Source: Streptomyces sp. 1331.2 (GTDB lineage Bacteria; Actinomycetota; Actinomycetes; Streptomycetales; Streptomycetaceae). Taken from it: a stretch of DNA of 64,000 bases. Numbering within the stretch: position 1 is the stretch's first letter; each line of letters starts with the position of its first letter. This document shows, piece by piece, positions 42,193-51,500 of the stretch. A model generated the notes under the pieces. The model worked only from the letters and a program-made list of their open reading frames with translations. It searched no databases and was not told the DNA's origin. The stretch covers positions 4,948,501-5,012,500 of the forward strand of contig NZ_OBMJ01000001.1 in the NCBI RefSeq assembly GCF_900199205.1, given 5' to 3'. The position numbers and the translations under genes were made by a program.

Positions 42193-42249
42193 CCGACCGG
42201 CAGCAGAACGCCCGACCGACCGGCAGCAGAACGCCCGACCGACCGGCCG
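42181..42249. repeat. Three 23-bp tandem repeats across the eccB stop codon
   Basis: Units at 42181-42203, 42204-42226 and 42227-42249 differ by one or two bases. The first carries the TGA stop; in the other two it is CGA. Confidence 0.8.
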
Positions 42250-42349
42250 TACGGCGTTCGACAGGGCGCCCGTACGGCGCCTGACCGGCCAAGCCCGGCA
42301 ACGGAATTGGCCGCAGTGTCATGGTCTGGTAACTACTCAGTGCTCGGTG

Positions 42350-42378
42350 TTGGGCGAGTTGCGTGTGCCGACTACAGT
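42350..42378 (+). promoter_or_regulatory. Predicted promoter of the WXG100 genes
   Basis: TTGGGC (42350-42355) and TACAGT (42373-42378) with a 17-base spacer fit the principal sigma factor. They lie about 90 bases upstream of the first WXG100 ATG, in an AT-richer stretch. Confidence 0.5.
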
Positions 42379-42468
42379 GCTGCTGGGCATCACAGGGGTG
42401 ATGCGGCGGCCGGGGCCCGCAGGGCCCTCCGCACACGCAATTTGTTGTCTCATGGGGGACGGTGGAGC

Positions 42469-42768
42469 ATGGCTGGTCAGTTCACGATGACTGCTCAGGA
42501 GATGCAGGCTTTCGCCAAGCAGATCGAAGAGGCCATCGGCAAGATCGAGGCTGAGCGGACCAAGCTCATCGGCACGGTCCAGGGCATCACGGCCGGCTGG
42601 CAGGGCCAGGCGGCGACGGCCTACACGACCCTGCAGAACAGGGTCAACGACGACATCGCGAAGCTCAAGGAGTCGCTGAACGCGATCAAGCACGCGATCG
42701 AGCAGACCACCAAGCACTACGCGAGCACCGAAGAAGAGCAGAAGGCGATGTTCTCCACCCAGAGCTGA
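42469..42768 (+). CDS. WXG100 family secreted protein, first of a pair
   Basis: The 99-residue protein has the WXG100 helical-hairpin fold with the turn motif WQG (GWQGQAA at residues 44-50). After the second helix it carries YASTE, fitting the Y-x3-D/E export signal of type VII substrates. It would pair with the next gene product and be secreted by the EccC-driven machine; in Streptomyces coelicolor the pair is named EsxA/EsxB. ATG 42469 has GGTGGAG just upstream. The gap to the next gene is 159 bases with degenerate short repeats. Confidence 0.93.
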   Translation: MAGQFTMTAQEMQAFAKQIEEAIGKIEAERTKLIGTVQGITAGWQGQAATAYTTLQNRVNDDIAKLKESLNAIKHAIEQTTKHYASTEEEQKAMFSTQS

Positions 42769-42927
42769 TCACCGCTCCAGGGCTGATCGCCGTTCCCGGG
42801 CCGTTCACCGTTCCGGGGCCGGTCGCCGTCGTCACCGGGCCGATCACCGGTCTGTTCCGACCCACCGCTCGGCGGGGCGTCCGCCACTGACTGCGGGACG
42901 CTCCGCACCCTCGTCAAGGGAGACAAC

Positions 42928-43221
42928 GTGTCCGACCACATTCTCGTCAACTTCGAGACCGTTCACCACGCGGCCGAGGAGGTGCGCGCCTCGGCGGGCC
43001 GCATCGACCAGCTGCTGAACGACCTCAAGGGCAACGTCACGCGCATCGCCAGCAGCTGGCAGGGTGTCGCCCAGGAGGGCTACCAGGCCCACCAGAAGAT
43101 CTGGGACGACCGCGCCAAGGACCTGCAGCAGGTCTGCTCGCAGATCGCGACCTCGCTGGACAACGCCGCGCAGAGCTACAAGACGACCGAGGACAACAAC
43201 GCCAAGCTCTGGCAGCACTGA
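42928..43221 (+). CDS. WXG100 family secreted protein, second of a pair
   Basis: The 97-residue partner has the turn motif SWQGVAQEGY at residues 42-51 and a C-terminal YKTTE, again matching the Y-x3-D/E signal. Thus both members of the pair have a possible export signal; in many ESX systems only one carries it. It begins with GTG 42928 after AAGGGAG. A perfect 19-bp hairpin follows 60 bases later, so the pair probably forms its own transcript. Confidence 0.92.
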   Translation: MSDHILVNFETVHHAAEEVRASAGRIDQLLNDLKGNVTRIASSWQGVAQEGYQAHQKIWDDRAKDLQQVCSQIATSLDNAAQSYKTTEDNNAKLWQH

Positions 43222-43281
43222 CCGCGCGTTCCCGAGCGGGAACGACAGGGGCGGGCACCGGGCTTCCGGGCACCGCCCCCA

Positions 43282-43326
43282 GGGCCTGTCCTCGCACTCC
43301 CGCAGGTGGAGTGCGAGGACAGGCCC
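43282..43326 (+). terminator. Terminator between the WXG100 genes and mycP
   Basis: A perfect 19-bp stem (43282-43300 with 43308-43326) with a CGCAGGT loop. It ends 18 bases before the mycP ATG, where it could also reduce the ratio of mycP to WXG100 transcripts by partial readthrough. Confidence 0.92.
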
Positions 43327-43344
43327 TCGGCACGGGTGGACGAC

Positions 43345-44592
43345 ATGAGGGGTGGCAGGGTGTCCGGACGCGGGTACCGGAAGGCGGCCGCGGCACTGGC
43401 CGCGCTGGTGGTGCTGGGCGGCCCGCTCGCCGCCCCGGCGTACGCCGACGGCGGGCCCGCGCTGGCCGCCGCGGGCGACTGCCCGCAGAACGCGCCCGAC
43501 GTGCAGACCGTCCCGTGGTCGCTGCAGCGCCTGCTGCTGGACGAGCTGTGGCAGGGCGGGCGGACCACCGGCGCGGGCGTGACCGTCGCGGTCATCGACA
43601 CGGGTGTGGACGAGACCAACCCGCAGCTGTCCGGAAAGGTCGACGCGGGCCCCAACCTGCTGGTGAACCGGGAGACCAAGGAGAAGATCCAGGGCAAGTC
43701 CACCGAGGACCCGGTGGGCCACGGGACCAAGGTGGCCGGCATCATCGCGGCCCGCAGGAGCGACAGGACCGGCTTCGTCGGGCTCGCCCCCGACGCCCGG
43801 ATCCGCTCGATCCGGCAGAACGACAGCGACGGCAACGGCGACGTCTCCACCCTGGTCCAGGCGATCACGGACGCCGTCGCCGCCAAGGTCCAGGTCATCA
43901 ACATCTCTCAGGACGTGCGCGGCGCCGCCAACGCCCAGTTCGGCGGCTACGCGGAGTTGAAGGCCGCCGTCGAGTTCGCGGAGGCGAACAAGGTCGTGGT
44001 GGTCGCCTCCACCGGGAACGACGGCAAGGAGGGCGACACCTACCCGGGCGCCTTCCCGACCGTGCTGGCCGTCGGCGCCTCCGACCGGAACAACGAGCGC
44101 GCGCCGTTCTCCCAGTACGGCTCCTTCGTGAAGGTCGCCGCTCCCGGTGTCGACATGCTGTCCACCGTCCCCAAGGGCGGTCAGTGCGTGGACAACGGCA
44201 CCAGCTTCGCCGCCCCGTACGTCTCCGGGCTCGCCGCGCTGCTGGTCGGCGCGCACCCCGACTGGAAGCCGGCCCAGGTGCGGGCCTGGATCGAGCAGAC
44301 CGCCCAGCGCACCCAGCGCGACCCGGACCCGTTCGTCGGCTGGGGCGTGGTGGACCCGGTCAAGGCCGTCACCAAGGCACCCGAGGTCGCGCCGTTCACC
44401 GCCACCCCGGACGCCCCGGTGCAGCTCGCCTCCGCGCCGATCGTGCCGCAGCCGGTCGGCCTCGGCGAGACCCAGGCGGACCGCGACGGCCGTACCGCGA
44501 CGTACGTCCTCGGCGTCGGCGTGCTGCTGGTCGCCCTGCTGATCGGCGGCGGCGTGGTGCTGCGCGACCAGCGGCGCAAGTCCGCCGGCTGA
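43345..44592 (+). CDS. mycP: Type VII secretion-associated subtilisin-like protease, mycosin
   Basis: The 415-residue protein is a membrane-anchored S8 protease. It has an N-terminal signal (hydrophobic AALAALVVLGG, probable cleavage after AYA at about residue 35) and the triad Asp in VAVIDTGVD, His in VGHGTKVAG and Ser in NGTSFAAPYVSG. A C-terminal helix (about residues 385-405) is followed by a basic tail. Mycosins are required for type VII secretion and some process substrates. ATG 43345 is used because an earlier GTG at 43306 falls inside the terminator stem; GTG 43360, with GAGGGG upstream, is a close alternative. Confidence 0.9.
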   Translation: MRGGRVSGRGYRKAAAALAALVVLGGPLAAPAYADGGPALAAAGDCPQNAPDVQTVPWSLQRLLLDELWQGGRTTGAGVTVAVIDTGVDETNPQLSGKVDAGPNLLVNRETKEKIQGKSTEDPVGHGTKVAGIIAARRSDRTGFVGLAPDARIRSIRQNDSDGNGDVSTLVQAITDAVAAKVQVINISQDVRGAANAQFGGYAELKAAVEFAEANKVVVVASTGNDGKEGDTYPGAFPTVLAVGASDRNNERAPFSQYGSFVKVAAPGVDMLSTVPKGGQCVDNGTSFAAPYVSGLAALLVGAHPDWKPAQVRAWIEQTAQRTQRDPDPFVGWGVVDPVKAVTKAPEVAPFTATPDAPVQLASAPIVPQPVGLGETQADRDGRTATYVLGVGVLLVALLIGGGVVLRDQRRKSAG

Positions 44593-44692
44593 GCCACCGG
44601 TCGGAAAGTTCCTCCGCAACGGCTGTAACACCCTCGCCCGCCCACCGCATCGATCAAGTGTCAGGGAGGGCGGAGCACGGGGGGCAGCGCGC

Positions 44693-45241
44693 ATGGGGTG
44701 GATCGGGGCCGGCCGGGAGGCCAAGGACGCCGAGTTCCTGGAACTCGTCTCCGGCCGCACCGGGCACCTCTACCGCTCGGCCTGCCTGCTCACCAGCGGT
44801 GACACCCACTACGCCGAGGACCTCGTGCAGGACGCCCTGAGCCGGATGTACGTGGTCTGGCGGCGCAGCGCCTTCACCGGCGGCCGGGGCCGGGACCGGA
44901 TCGAGAATCCGGCGGCCTACACCCACACCGTCATGGTGCGCACCTTCCTGGCCCAGCAGCGCCGCCGCTCCAGTGGCGAGCGCCCCACCGACGCGCTGCC
45001 GGAGCCGGAGGGGCACGAGGCCGACAGCAGTCTGCGGCTGACCCTCCTGGACGCGCTCGGCCGGATGCCGCCCAAGGACCGTGCGGTCCTGGTGCTGCGC
45101 TACTGGGAGGACCGCAGCGTCGAGGAGACCGCCGAGGTCATGCGGGTCTCCTCCGGCGCCGTCCGCACCCGTACGACCCGGGCGTTGGCCCGGCTGCGCA
45201 CCCTGCTCGGCGACTCGCTGGCCGAGCTGGCCGCCCGCTGA
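44693..45241 (+). CDS. SigE-family ECF RNA polymerase sigma factor
   Basis: The 182-residue protein is an ECF sigma factor of the actinobacterial SigE family. Region 2 has LYRSACLLTSGDTHYAEDLVQDALSRM and region 4 has MPPKDRAVLVLRYWEDRSVEETAEVM with the recognition helix SSGAVRTRTTRAL. The ATG at 44693 follows a purine-rich region. The next gene, 65 bases on, encodes a membrane protein likely to be its partner. Its place between mycP and eccC raises the possibility that it controls ESX genes (inference); I do not see a repeated promoter motif that would prove it. Confidence 0.88.
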   Translation: MGWIGAGREAKDAEFLELVSGRTGHLYRSACLLTSGDTHYAEDLVQDALSRMYVVWRRSAFTGGRGRDRIENPAAYTHTVMVRTFLAQQRRRSSGERPTDALPEPEGHEADSSLRLTLLDALGRMPPKDRAVLVLRYWEDRSVEETAEVMRVSSGAVRTRTTRALARLRTLLGDSLAELAAR

Positions 45242-45306
45242 GGCCGGCGGCCGTCCGGACGAACAGCACTTCTCGCAACCCGTGACGCAAGGAGACGGTG
45301 AACACC

Positions 45307-46560
45307 ATGTCCGAACCGAAAGAGTTCGAGGACGATCTTCTTTATGCCCTCACCCGTACGGGTGAAGGGTTCCGCGCCGGACAGGCCGAGCAGGCCGACC
45401 TGGTCGCGGGCGGCTACCGGCGCGGCCGCCGCCGCTGGCGCCGCCGGTCGACCGCCGCCGTGGTGGGCGGCGCGGCCGCGCTGGCGCTGGTGGGCACCGG
45501 CGCCGTGTACCTGACCGGGGCGTCGGGGGCGAAGGGCGCGGGGACGGTGAGCGCTGCCTCCGCCCCGACGACCACGGCCGGCGCCGGCCCCGCGGCCACT
45601 CCGACGACGGTGAAGTCCTCGGCCCCGACCGTGATCACCGGCGACGAGGTGCTGGCGACCTTCCAGGCCCTGCTGCCCAAGGGTGAGACCACCGACGGCA
45701 AGGGGCGCGGCACCGACGACGACCGGACGGGCGGCACCTTCGTCGGCGCGGACGTGGTCTTCGACGACGGTCAGGGCAAGTCGCTGGTCCAGATCGGCAT
45801 CCAGAAGCACCGCCCCAACCAGGGGCAGCCGCGCAGCTGCCCGAAAGACTTCAAGCTCGCCCGGGTCGACTCCTGCAGCGTCACCACCCTGCCGGACGGC
45901 TCCCAGCTCATGCTCCAGCAGGGCCACGAGTACTCGGACGGCCGGGCCGACACCAAGGCGTGGATCGCCTCGCTGTCCGGTCCGGACGGCCGGGACATCA
46001 ACCTGAGCGAGTGGAACGCGCCCGCGGAGAAGGGCGCCCGCGACAGCCGCCCCAACCCGCCGCTCACCTTCGACCAGCTGAAGGCGATCGTCACCGACAA
46101 GTCCTGGGACCGGACGGTCGCGGCGGTCAAGTTCGACGGGATCGACACCGATGCGATCGACCCCGGCCTGTCGCTGCCGGACCGGGAGGCCGTCCTGGCC
46201 GGGCTGCTGCCCCCGGGGGTCACCGTGACCGACCGCAGCGGCAGTGCGCTGACGGCCACCTTCCGGCTGGGCCAGGGGCAGGAAGCCGGCTCGCTGGTGC
46301 TGCGGGTGGAGAACTGGGCGAAGTCCGTGGACAACCCCGCGCAGCAGGCGTTCAAGGACGCGGTCGTCCTGCCCGACGGGAACAAGGTGCTCGTCCTCGG
46401 TGGCCCGGACAGCAAGGACAAGCAGCCGCTGCGGGTGACCGTGCTGCACCCGGACGGCATGGAGGTCGTGGCCGCCCAGGGCCCGACCGGAAGGCAGCTG
46501 CTCACCGCGGAGCAGCTGAAGGCGATCGCCACCAGCCCGGCGTGGAAGGCGAAGAAGTAG
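45307..46560 (+). CDS. Single-pass membrane protein, probable sigma-factor partner
   Basis: The protein of about 417 residues has an acidic start (EPKEFEDDLLYALTRTGEGF), a strongly basic stretch (RRGRRRWRRRS) and one membrane helix (about residues 48-68, VVGGAAALALVGTGAVYL). A Thr/Ala/Pro linker and a large extracytoplasmic domain follow. No zinc-binding anti-sigma motif (H-x3-C-x2-C) is visible, so it is not a standard ZAS protein, but the layout and position suit a regulator of the preceding sigma factor. AAGGAG at 45289-45294 is 12 bases from ATG 45307 and only three from an in-frame GTG at 45298, so the start is uncertain. Confidence 0.7.
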   Translation: MSEPKEFEDDLLYALTRTGEGFRAGQAEQADLVAGGYRRGRRRWRRRSTAAVVGGAAALALVGTGAVYLTGASGAKGAGTVSAASAPTTTAGAGPAATPTTVKSSAPTVITGDEVLATFQALLPKGETTDGKGRGTDDDRTGGTFVGADVVFDDGQGKSLVQIGIQKHRPNQGQPRSCPKDFKLARVDSCSVTTLPDGSQLMLQQGHEYSDGRADTKAWIASLSGPDGRDINLSEWNAPAEKGARDSRPNPPLTFDQLKAIVTDKSWDRTVAAVKFDGIDTDAIDPGLSLPDREAVLAGLLPPGVTVTDRSGSALTATFRLGQGQEAGSLVLRVENWAKSVDNPAQQAFKDAVVLPDGNKVLVLGGPDSKDKQPLRVTVLHPDGMEVVAAQGPTGRQLLTAEQLKAIATSPAWKAKK

Positions 46561-46573
46561 CGCCGTGAACGCG

Positions 46574-46609
46574 GCGGTGCCCCGGGCTGGGGGAGGCCCG
46601 GGGCACCGC
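46574..46609. terminator. Bidirectional terminator between the sigma-partner gene and the APC permease
   Basis: Perfect 14-bp stem (46574-46587 with 46596-46609) and an eight-base loop in an 82-base convergent gap. Confidence 0.88.
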
Positions 46610-46642
46610 TCTGTGGGGGAGGTGGGGGAAGGGGGGTGGGGG

Positions 46643-48046
46643 TCAGGCCTGCTGGTCGTCGGGGAGGCTGATCACCCAGCGGGTCTCCTGCCGGGGGCGC
46701 AGGTAGAACAGCCAGTAGAGGGTGGCGGCGGCGGTGATGCCGCCGGTCCACAGCAGGGGCTCGGTGTCCAGCTTGGTCATCACGTAGAGCAGGACCGCGA
46801 TCAGGACGACCGGGACGGCCGGCCACAGCGGCATCCGCCAGGCGGCGGCGTGCTTGTGGTGGCCGCGGCGGGAGAGCAGCGCGGCGACCGCGACCAGCAG
46901 GTACATCCCGGTGACGGCGACGCCGGTGATGTTGCTCAGCAGCTCGCCCTTGACGAAGCAGAGCGCGGCGCCGGGCAGGCCGACCGCCAGGGTGGCGATC
47001 CACGGGGAGCCGAAGCGGCCGAGGGTGGAGAAGGCCTTGTTGACCGGCTCGGGCCAGGCCTTGTCACGGGCGGAGGCGAACAGCACCCGGGAGTTCTGGA
47101 TGACCATGACGATGCCGGCGTTGATGATGGCGAGTGCGACGCAGAGGCTGATGAAGGTGCCGACGGCGGAGTTGCTCCAGGCGGTGACCATGCCGGAGAT
47201 GTCGCCGGAGGTCAGGGTCTGCAGGTCGGGGGCGCCCACGGTGATGGCGACGACCGGGACCAGGATGACCGCGGAGGAGATGCCGAGCGTCCACAGCACG
47301 GTGCGCGAGACGTTGCGGCGGGGGTTCTCCAGCTCCTCGGAGAGGTAGACGGCGGTGGAGAAGCCCTGGGTGATGAAGAGGGCGATGCCGAGCGCGCCGA
47401 CGATGGCGCCGATGCTCACGGTGCTGCTGGTGCCGCCCTCCCCGGCGACCACGCCGTGCAGCAGGCTGGGGGCGTGGCTGTTGGCATGGGAGAAGCCGAG
47501 CACCGAGACCACGCCCGCCGCGATGACCTCCAGCACCAGGAAGATGCCGGTGATCCAGGCGTTGGCGCGCAGGTCGAGCAGGCCGGCCAGGGTGGCGGCC
47601 AGCATCACGGCGGCGCCGGTCATGGCCTTGTCCACGTGCAGGACGGGGGCGAGGTAGTCGGCGGTGCCGAGGGCGATGACCGAGGGGACGATCATCACCA
47701 CGATCAGCGAGAGCACGAAGACCAGCCAGCCCATCAGGCGTCCGGCCAGGGTGCCGACCATCGCGTACTCGCCGCCGGCGCTGGGGATGAGGGTGCCGAG
47801 CTCGGAGTAACAGAACGCGACGGCGACGCAGAGCACCGTGCCGATGGCGATGGCCAGGGCGGTGGCGCTGCCGATGCTGGAGAACAGCTCCGGCACGATC
47901 ACGAAGAGCGTCGAGGCGGGGGTGACGCAGGACAGCGTGAGCAGTGTGCCGCCCACGACGCCGATCGAGCGCTTGAGCTGCTGGGGCGAGGCGGCCCCGG
48001 CCGCCGTGGCGGCTACGGTCTGTGGCGGGCGAAGCGTGTCGCTCAT
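46643..48046 (-). CDS. APC family amino acid permease
   Basis: The 467-residue protein is an amino acid-polyamine-organocation transporter with about 12 membrane helices. It opens with LKRSIGVVGGTLLTLSCVTPASTLF, with the unwound GxG-type segment in helix 1, and contains CYSELGTLIPSAGGEYAMV, the APC signature in helix 3. NPRRNVSRTVLW and NSRVLFASARDKAWP are typical of the family. ATG 48046 follows GGAACGAAC. It lies between the ESX sigma pair and eccC on the opposite strand to the former, isolated by terminators on both sides, so it is probably an independent unit that happens to lie in the locus. The substrate is unknown. Confidence 0.87.
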   Translation of the reverse strand: MSDTLRPPQTVAATAAGAASPQQLKRSIGVVGGTLLTLSCVTPASTLFVIVPELFSSIGSATALAIAIGTVLCVAVAFCYSELGTLIPSAGGEYAMVGTLAGRLMGWLVFVLSLIVVMIVPSVIALGTADYLAPVLHVDKAMTGAAVMLAATLAGLLDLRANAWITGIFLVLEVIAAGVVSVLGFSHANSHAPSLLHGVVAGEGGTSSTVSIGAIVGALGIALFITQGFSTAVYLSEELENPRRNVSRTVLWTLGISSAVILVPVVAITVGAPDLQTLTSGDISGMVTAWSNSAVGTFISLCVALAIINAGIVMVIQNSRVLFASARDKAWPEPVNKAFSTLGRFGSPWIATLAVGLPGAALCFVKGELLSNITGVAVTGMYLLVAVAALLSRRGHHKHAAAWRMPLWPAVPVVLIAVLLYVMTKLDTEPLLWTGGITAAATLYWLFYLRPRQETRWVISLPDDQQA

Positions 48047-48454
48047 GTTCGTTCCGATCGGCTCTGTGCGGTCCTGGGTGGGGAGCGGTATCGCCTCCGC
48101 TGGCTGGTTGCTCGGGTCCTTTGTCCGGTCGCTCCCGGGCCGCAATGGAACCTTGGGCGTATTGACTGCGTCAACGCCGGAACTGCTTCGGAATCCGTTG
48201 CGGAGAAGGGCATAAACATGCGATCTGATGATCACAATCAGTCAGCGCGCGGTTTGTCCGACTTGTTACCTCGGTGCCAACGCGAATGAATCGAAGGTGA
48301 ACAAGGAGTTGAATGACGAGATTCAAAGGCCGCAGCGCGGGCGGAGGATGACACGCCCAGGCGCCCCGGAACGGCACGGCAACTCCCGGGCGAGGTGCGG
48401 GAACCGCAGCACCCCCGGCGAAAGATCTAGGTAACGTTTCAGCACCTGGGACGC
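48047..48454. other. AT-richer gap upstream of the APC permease
   Basis: This gap of about 400 bases is clearly lower in GC than its surroundings, especially 48150-48350. On the minus strand it should hold the permease promoter. On the plus strand two short frames with ribosome-binding-like sequences occur (48218-48289 and 48298-48434), but they use AT-ending codons, including TTA, unlike the genes here, so I do not call them genes. An inverted repeat CTGAT/ATCAG lies at 48225-48241. Confidence 0.5.
48162..48174. promoter_or_regulatory. Palindrome upstream of the APC permease
   Basis: TTGAC (48162-48166) and GTCAA (48170-48174) are perfect reverse complements around TGC, and flanking GGCGT and CGCC extend the symmetry imperfectly. 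It lies 116 bases upstream of the permease ATG and may be an operator overlapping a -35 element. Confidence 0.4.
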
Positions 48455-48489
48455 CGAAGGGGCCGGACTGCGGAAGTCCGACCCCTTCG
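48455..48489 (-). terminator. Terminator after eccC
   Basis: A 15-bp stem with one mismatch (48455-48469 with 48475-48489) and a five-base loop lies 38 bases beyond the eccC stop on the minus strand. Confidence 0.8.
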
Positions 48490-48527
48490 ATCACCATCCG
48501 TGACGGCCGACGAGGGCCGATTCGCGG

Positions 48528-51500
48528 CTACGCCACCGGCAGCCAGCCCGTCTGGACCATCTGCCCGCCGGTCGCACGGCGCGACACGTACACCCCGCGG
48601 CCCGGCGGCAGCGCCTGCGGCCGGACCGTCCCCAGCAGCGCGCCCTCGTCCCGGTTGCCCGACAGGATCACGCCCTGGCCGCCCAGCTCGCGCATCCGCT
48701 GCAGCACCGGCTCGTACAGCGACCGCCCGGCGCCACCCGCACTGCGCGCCACGATCACCCGCAGGCCGATGTCCCGGGCGAACGGCAGGAACTCGGCCAG
48801 CGGCGCCAGCGGGTTGCCCGAGCTCGTCGCGACCAGCTCGTAGTCGTCCACGATCACGAACATGTCCTTGCCGGTGTACCAGTTGCGGTTGCGCAGCTGC
48901 TCGGCCGTCACGTCCGGGCCCGGCAGACGGCGGGAGCAGGCCCCGCGCAGCATGTCCACCACGGCCGACATGGCCGGCTGGGCGGCCGCGTACTCGACCA
49001 GGTACTCCGACGGCACCGCGCCCAGCAGCGCGCGCCGGTAGTCGCCGACCACGATGCCCGCCTGGTCCGGGGTGTACCGCTCGGTGATCTGCTTGACCAG
49101 CATCCGCAGCACGGCCGACTTCCCCGACTCGGTGTCGCCGAAGACGATGAACAGCGGGTCGGTCTCGAAGTTGACGAAGACCGGCGACAGCTCCGCCTCG
49201 TCCACGCCGAAGGCCACACCGCGCTCCGGGTGCTCGAAGCCCTTCGGCAGCGAGTGCCCGTCCAGGACGGCCGGCAGCATCCGCACCTGCGGGGCGCGCG
49301 GGCCGCTCCAGGCCCCGTCGACGGCGGCGACCAGGCCGGCCACGCCGGCCTGCAGGTCGTCCACCGAGGAGGAGCCGTCCAGGCGCGGCAGGCCGGACAG
49401 GAAGTGCAGCCGGTCCGGCGTGATGCCGCGCCCGGCCAGCGCCGGGACGTTGACCGCCACCCGGCGGTCCACCTCGGACTCCATCGCGTCGCCGAGCTTC
49501 AGCTCGGTGCGGTTCTGCAGCAGGTCCTTCAGGGCCGGGCGCACCTCCGCGTACCGGGCCGCGGTGACGACCAGGTGGACGCCGTAGCCGAGGCCGCGCT
49601 GCGCGATGTCGCCGATGACCGGCTCCAGGCCCTCGAACTCCTGCTTGAAGGTGTTCCAGCCGTCGATCACCAGGAAGACGTCGCCGAAGGCCTCGTCCGG
49701 CAGCTGGCCGGCCGCCCGACGGGCCCGGTAGGTGGCGATGGTGTCGATCCCGGCGACCCGGAACAGCTCCTCGCGCCGGTTCATCACCCCGTGCACCTCG
49801 GAGACCATCCGGCGCACCTTGTCCACGTCCAGGCGCCCGGCCACCCCGCCGACGTGCGGCAGCCCGGCCAGCGACTGGAAGCTGCCCGCGCCGAAGTCCA
49901 GCAGGTAGAACTGCACCTCCAGCGGGGTGTGGGTGAGGGCGAAGGAGGCCACCGTGGTGCGCACCACGGTCGACTTGCCCGAGCGCGGGCCGCCCACGAT
50001 CAGGCCGTGGCCGGCCGCCCCCGCGTAGTCGACCTCCAGGATGTCCGTCTTCTGCTCGCGCGGCTTGTCCACGATGCCGATCGGCGCCCGCAGCCGCCCC
50101 ACCGGATAGCCGGTCGCGGTGAGCCCGCGGTCCGGCGCGACCTGCAGCGGCGGCAGCAGGTGGTCCATGCTCGGCGCCTCCTCCAGCGGGGGCAGCCACA
50201 CCTGGTGCGCGGCCGGGCCCTGGCCGACCATCCGCTGTACGAACACGTCCAGCACGGTGTCCACCAGCGCGTCGTCCTGCTCCGGGACCGGCGGCGCCTC
50301 CTCCACCACCGGGTCCGGCGGCTCCACGTAGGCCGCGGTGAACTCCACCGGGTGAGCGGCGACCCGCTGCCCGCCGGTCGACCGCTGCTGCCCCGGCGCC
50401 CGGTACGGCCCCGAGACGTAGGCGGCCTTGAACCGGTCCATCACGTCCTCGCCGAACTTGAGGTAGCCGACCCCCGGCACCGGCGGCAGGTGGTAGGCGT
50501 CCGGCACGCCGATCGCCGCCCGCGACTCGGCCGCCGAGAAGGTGCGCAGACCGATCCGGTACGAGAGGTAGGTGTCCAGGCCGCGCAGCTTGCCCTCCTC
50601 CAGGCGCTGCGAAGCCAGCAGCAGGTGCACGCCCAGCGACCGGCCGATCCGGCCGATCTGGATGAACATCTCGATGAAGTCGGGCTTGGCGGTGAGGAGT
50701 TCGGAGAACTCGTCGATGATCAGCACCAGCGAGGGCAGCGGGTCCAGCGCCGCGCCGGCCGCCCGGGCCCGCTCGTACTCGTGGATGTTGGCGTAGTTGC
50801 CCGCCGAGCGCAGCAGCTCCTGGCGGCGGTGCAGCTCGCCCTCGATCGCGTCGCGCATGCGGTCGACCAGGGTGAGCTCGCCCTCCAGGTTGGTGATCAC
50901 CGCGGAGGTGTGCGGCATGTCCGCCATGCCGGAGAAGGTCGCACCGCCCTTGAAGTCGGCGAGGACGAAGTTGAGGATCTCCGAGGAGTGCGTCATCGCC
51001 AGCGCCAGCACCAGGGTGCGCAGCAGCTCCGACTTGCCGGAGCCGGTCGCGCCGACGCACAGGCCGTGCGGGCCCATGCCCTCCAGCGCGGCCTCCTTGA
51101 TGTCCAGGTAGACGTGCTCGCCGTTGGCGCCGACACCGATCGGCACCCGCATCCGCTCGTGCTGGGCGCGCTGGCGCCAGCTGCGGCTCACGTCGAAGGA
51201 GCCCGGGTCGCCCGAGTTCATCATGTCGGTGAAGTCGAGGTTGGACAGCAGCGGCTCGTCGTCCCCGCCGGCCGAGACCCGGTACGGCGCCAGCTGGCGC
51301 GCCAGCGCCTCGGACTGCCAGGTCGAGAGCAGGTCCGGCTTGCCGCTGTACGTCGCGCCGGAGGCCGAACGCAGCACCAGCTCCTCGGAGTTGACCGTCA
51401 CCATCAGGTGCCCGCTGGGCTCGTCCACCTCGCCCGGGACCACCTCGATGACGGTCACGCCCTGGACCCCCTCCGGGCTGGCCAGCATCGAGTCGTGCGG

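Noticed and set aside
42310..42345. Possible BldD-type operator upstream of the WXG100 genes
   Set aside because: CAGTG words and a TAAC occur, but the spacing does not match the BldD consensus I know.
43306..43344. GTG start for mycP upstream of 43345
   Set aside because: It lies inside the loop and stem of the 19-bp terminator, and the signal peptide begins well downstream.
48218..48289. 23-codon plus-strand peptide with an upstream GGAGAAGGG
   Set aside because: Codons end mostly in A or T and include TTA, unlike genes here; kept only as an observation on the gap.
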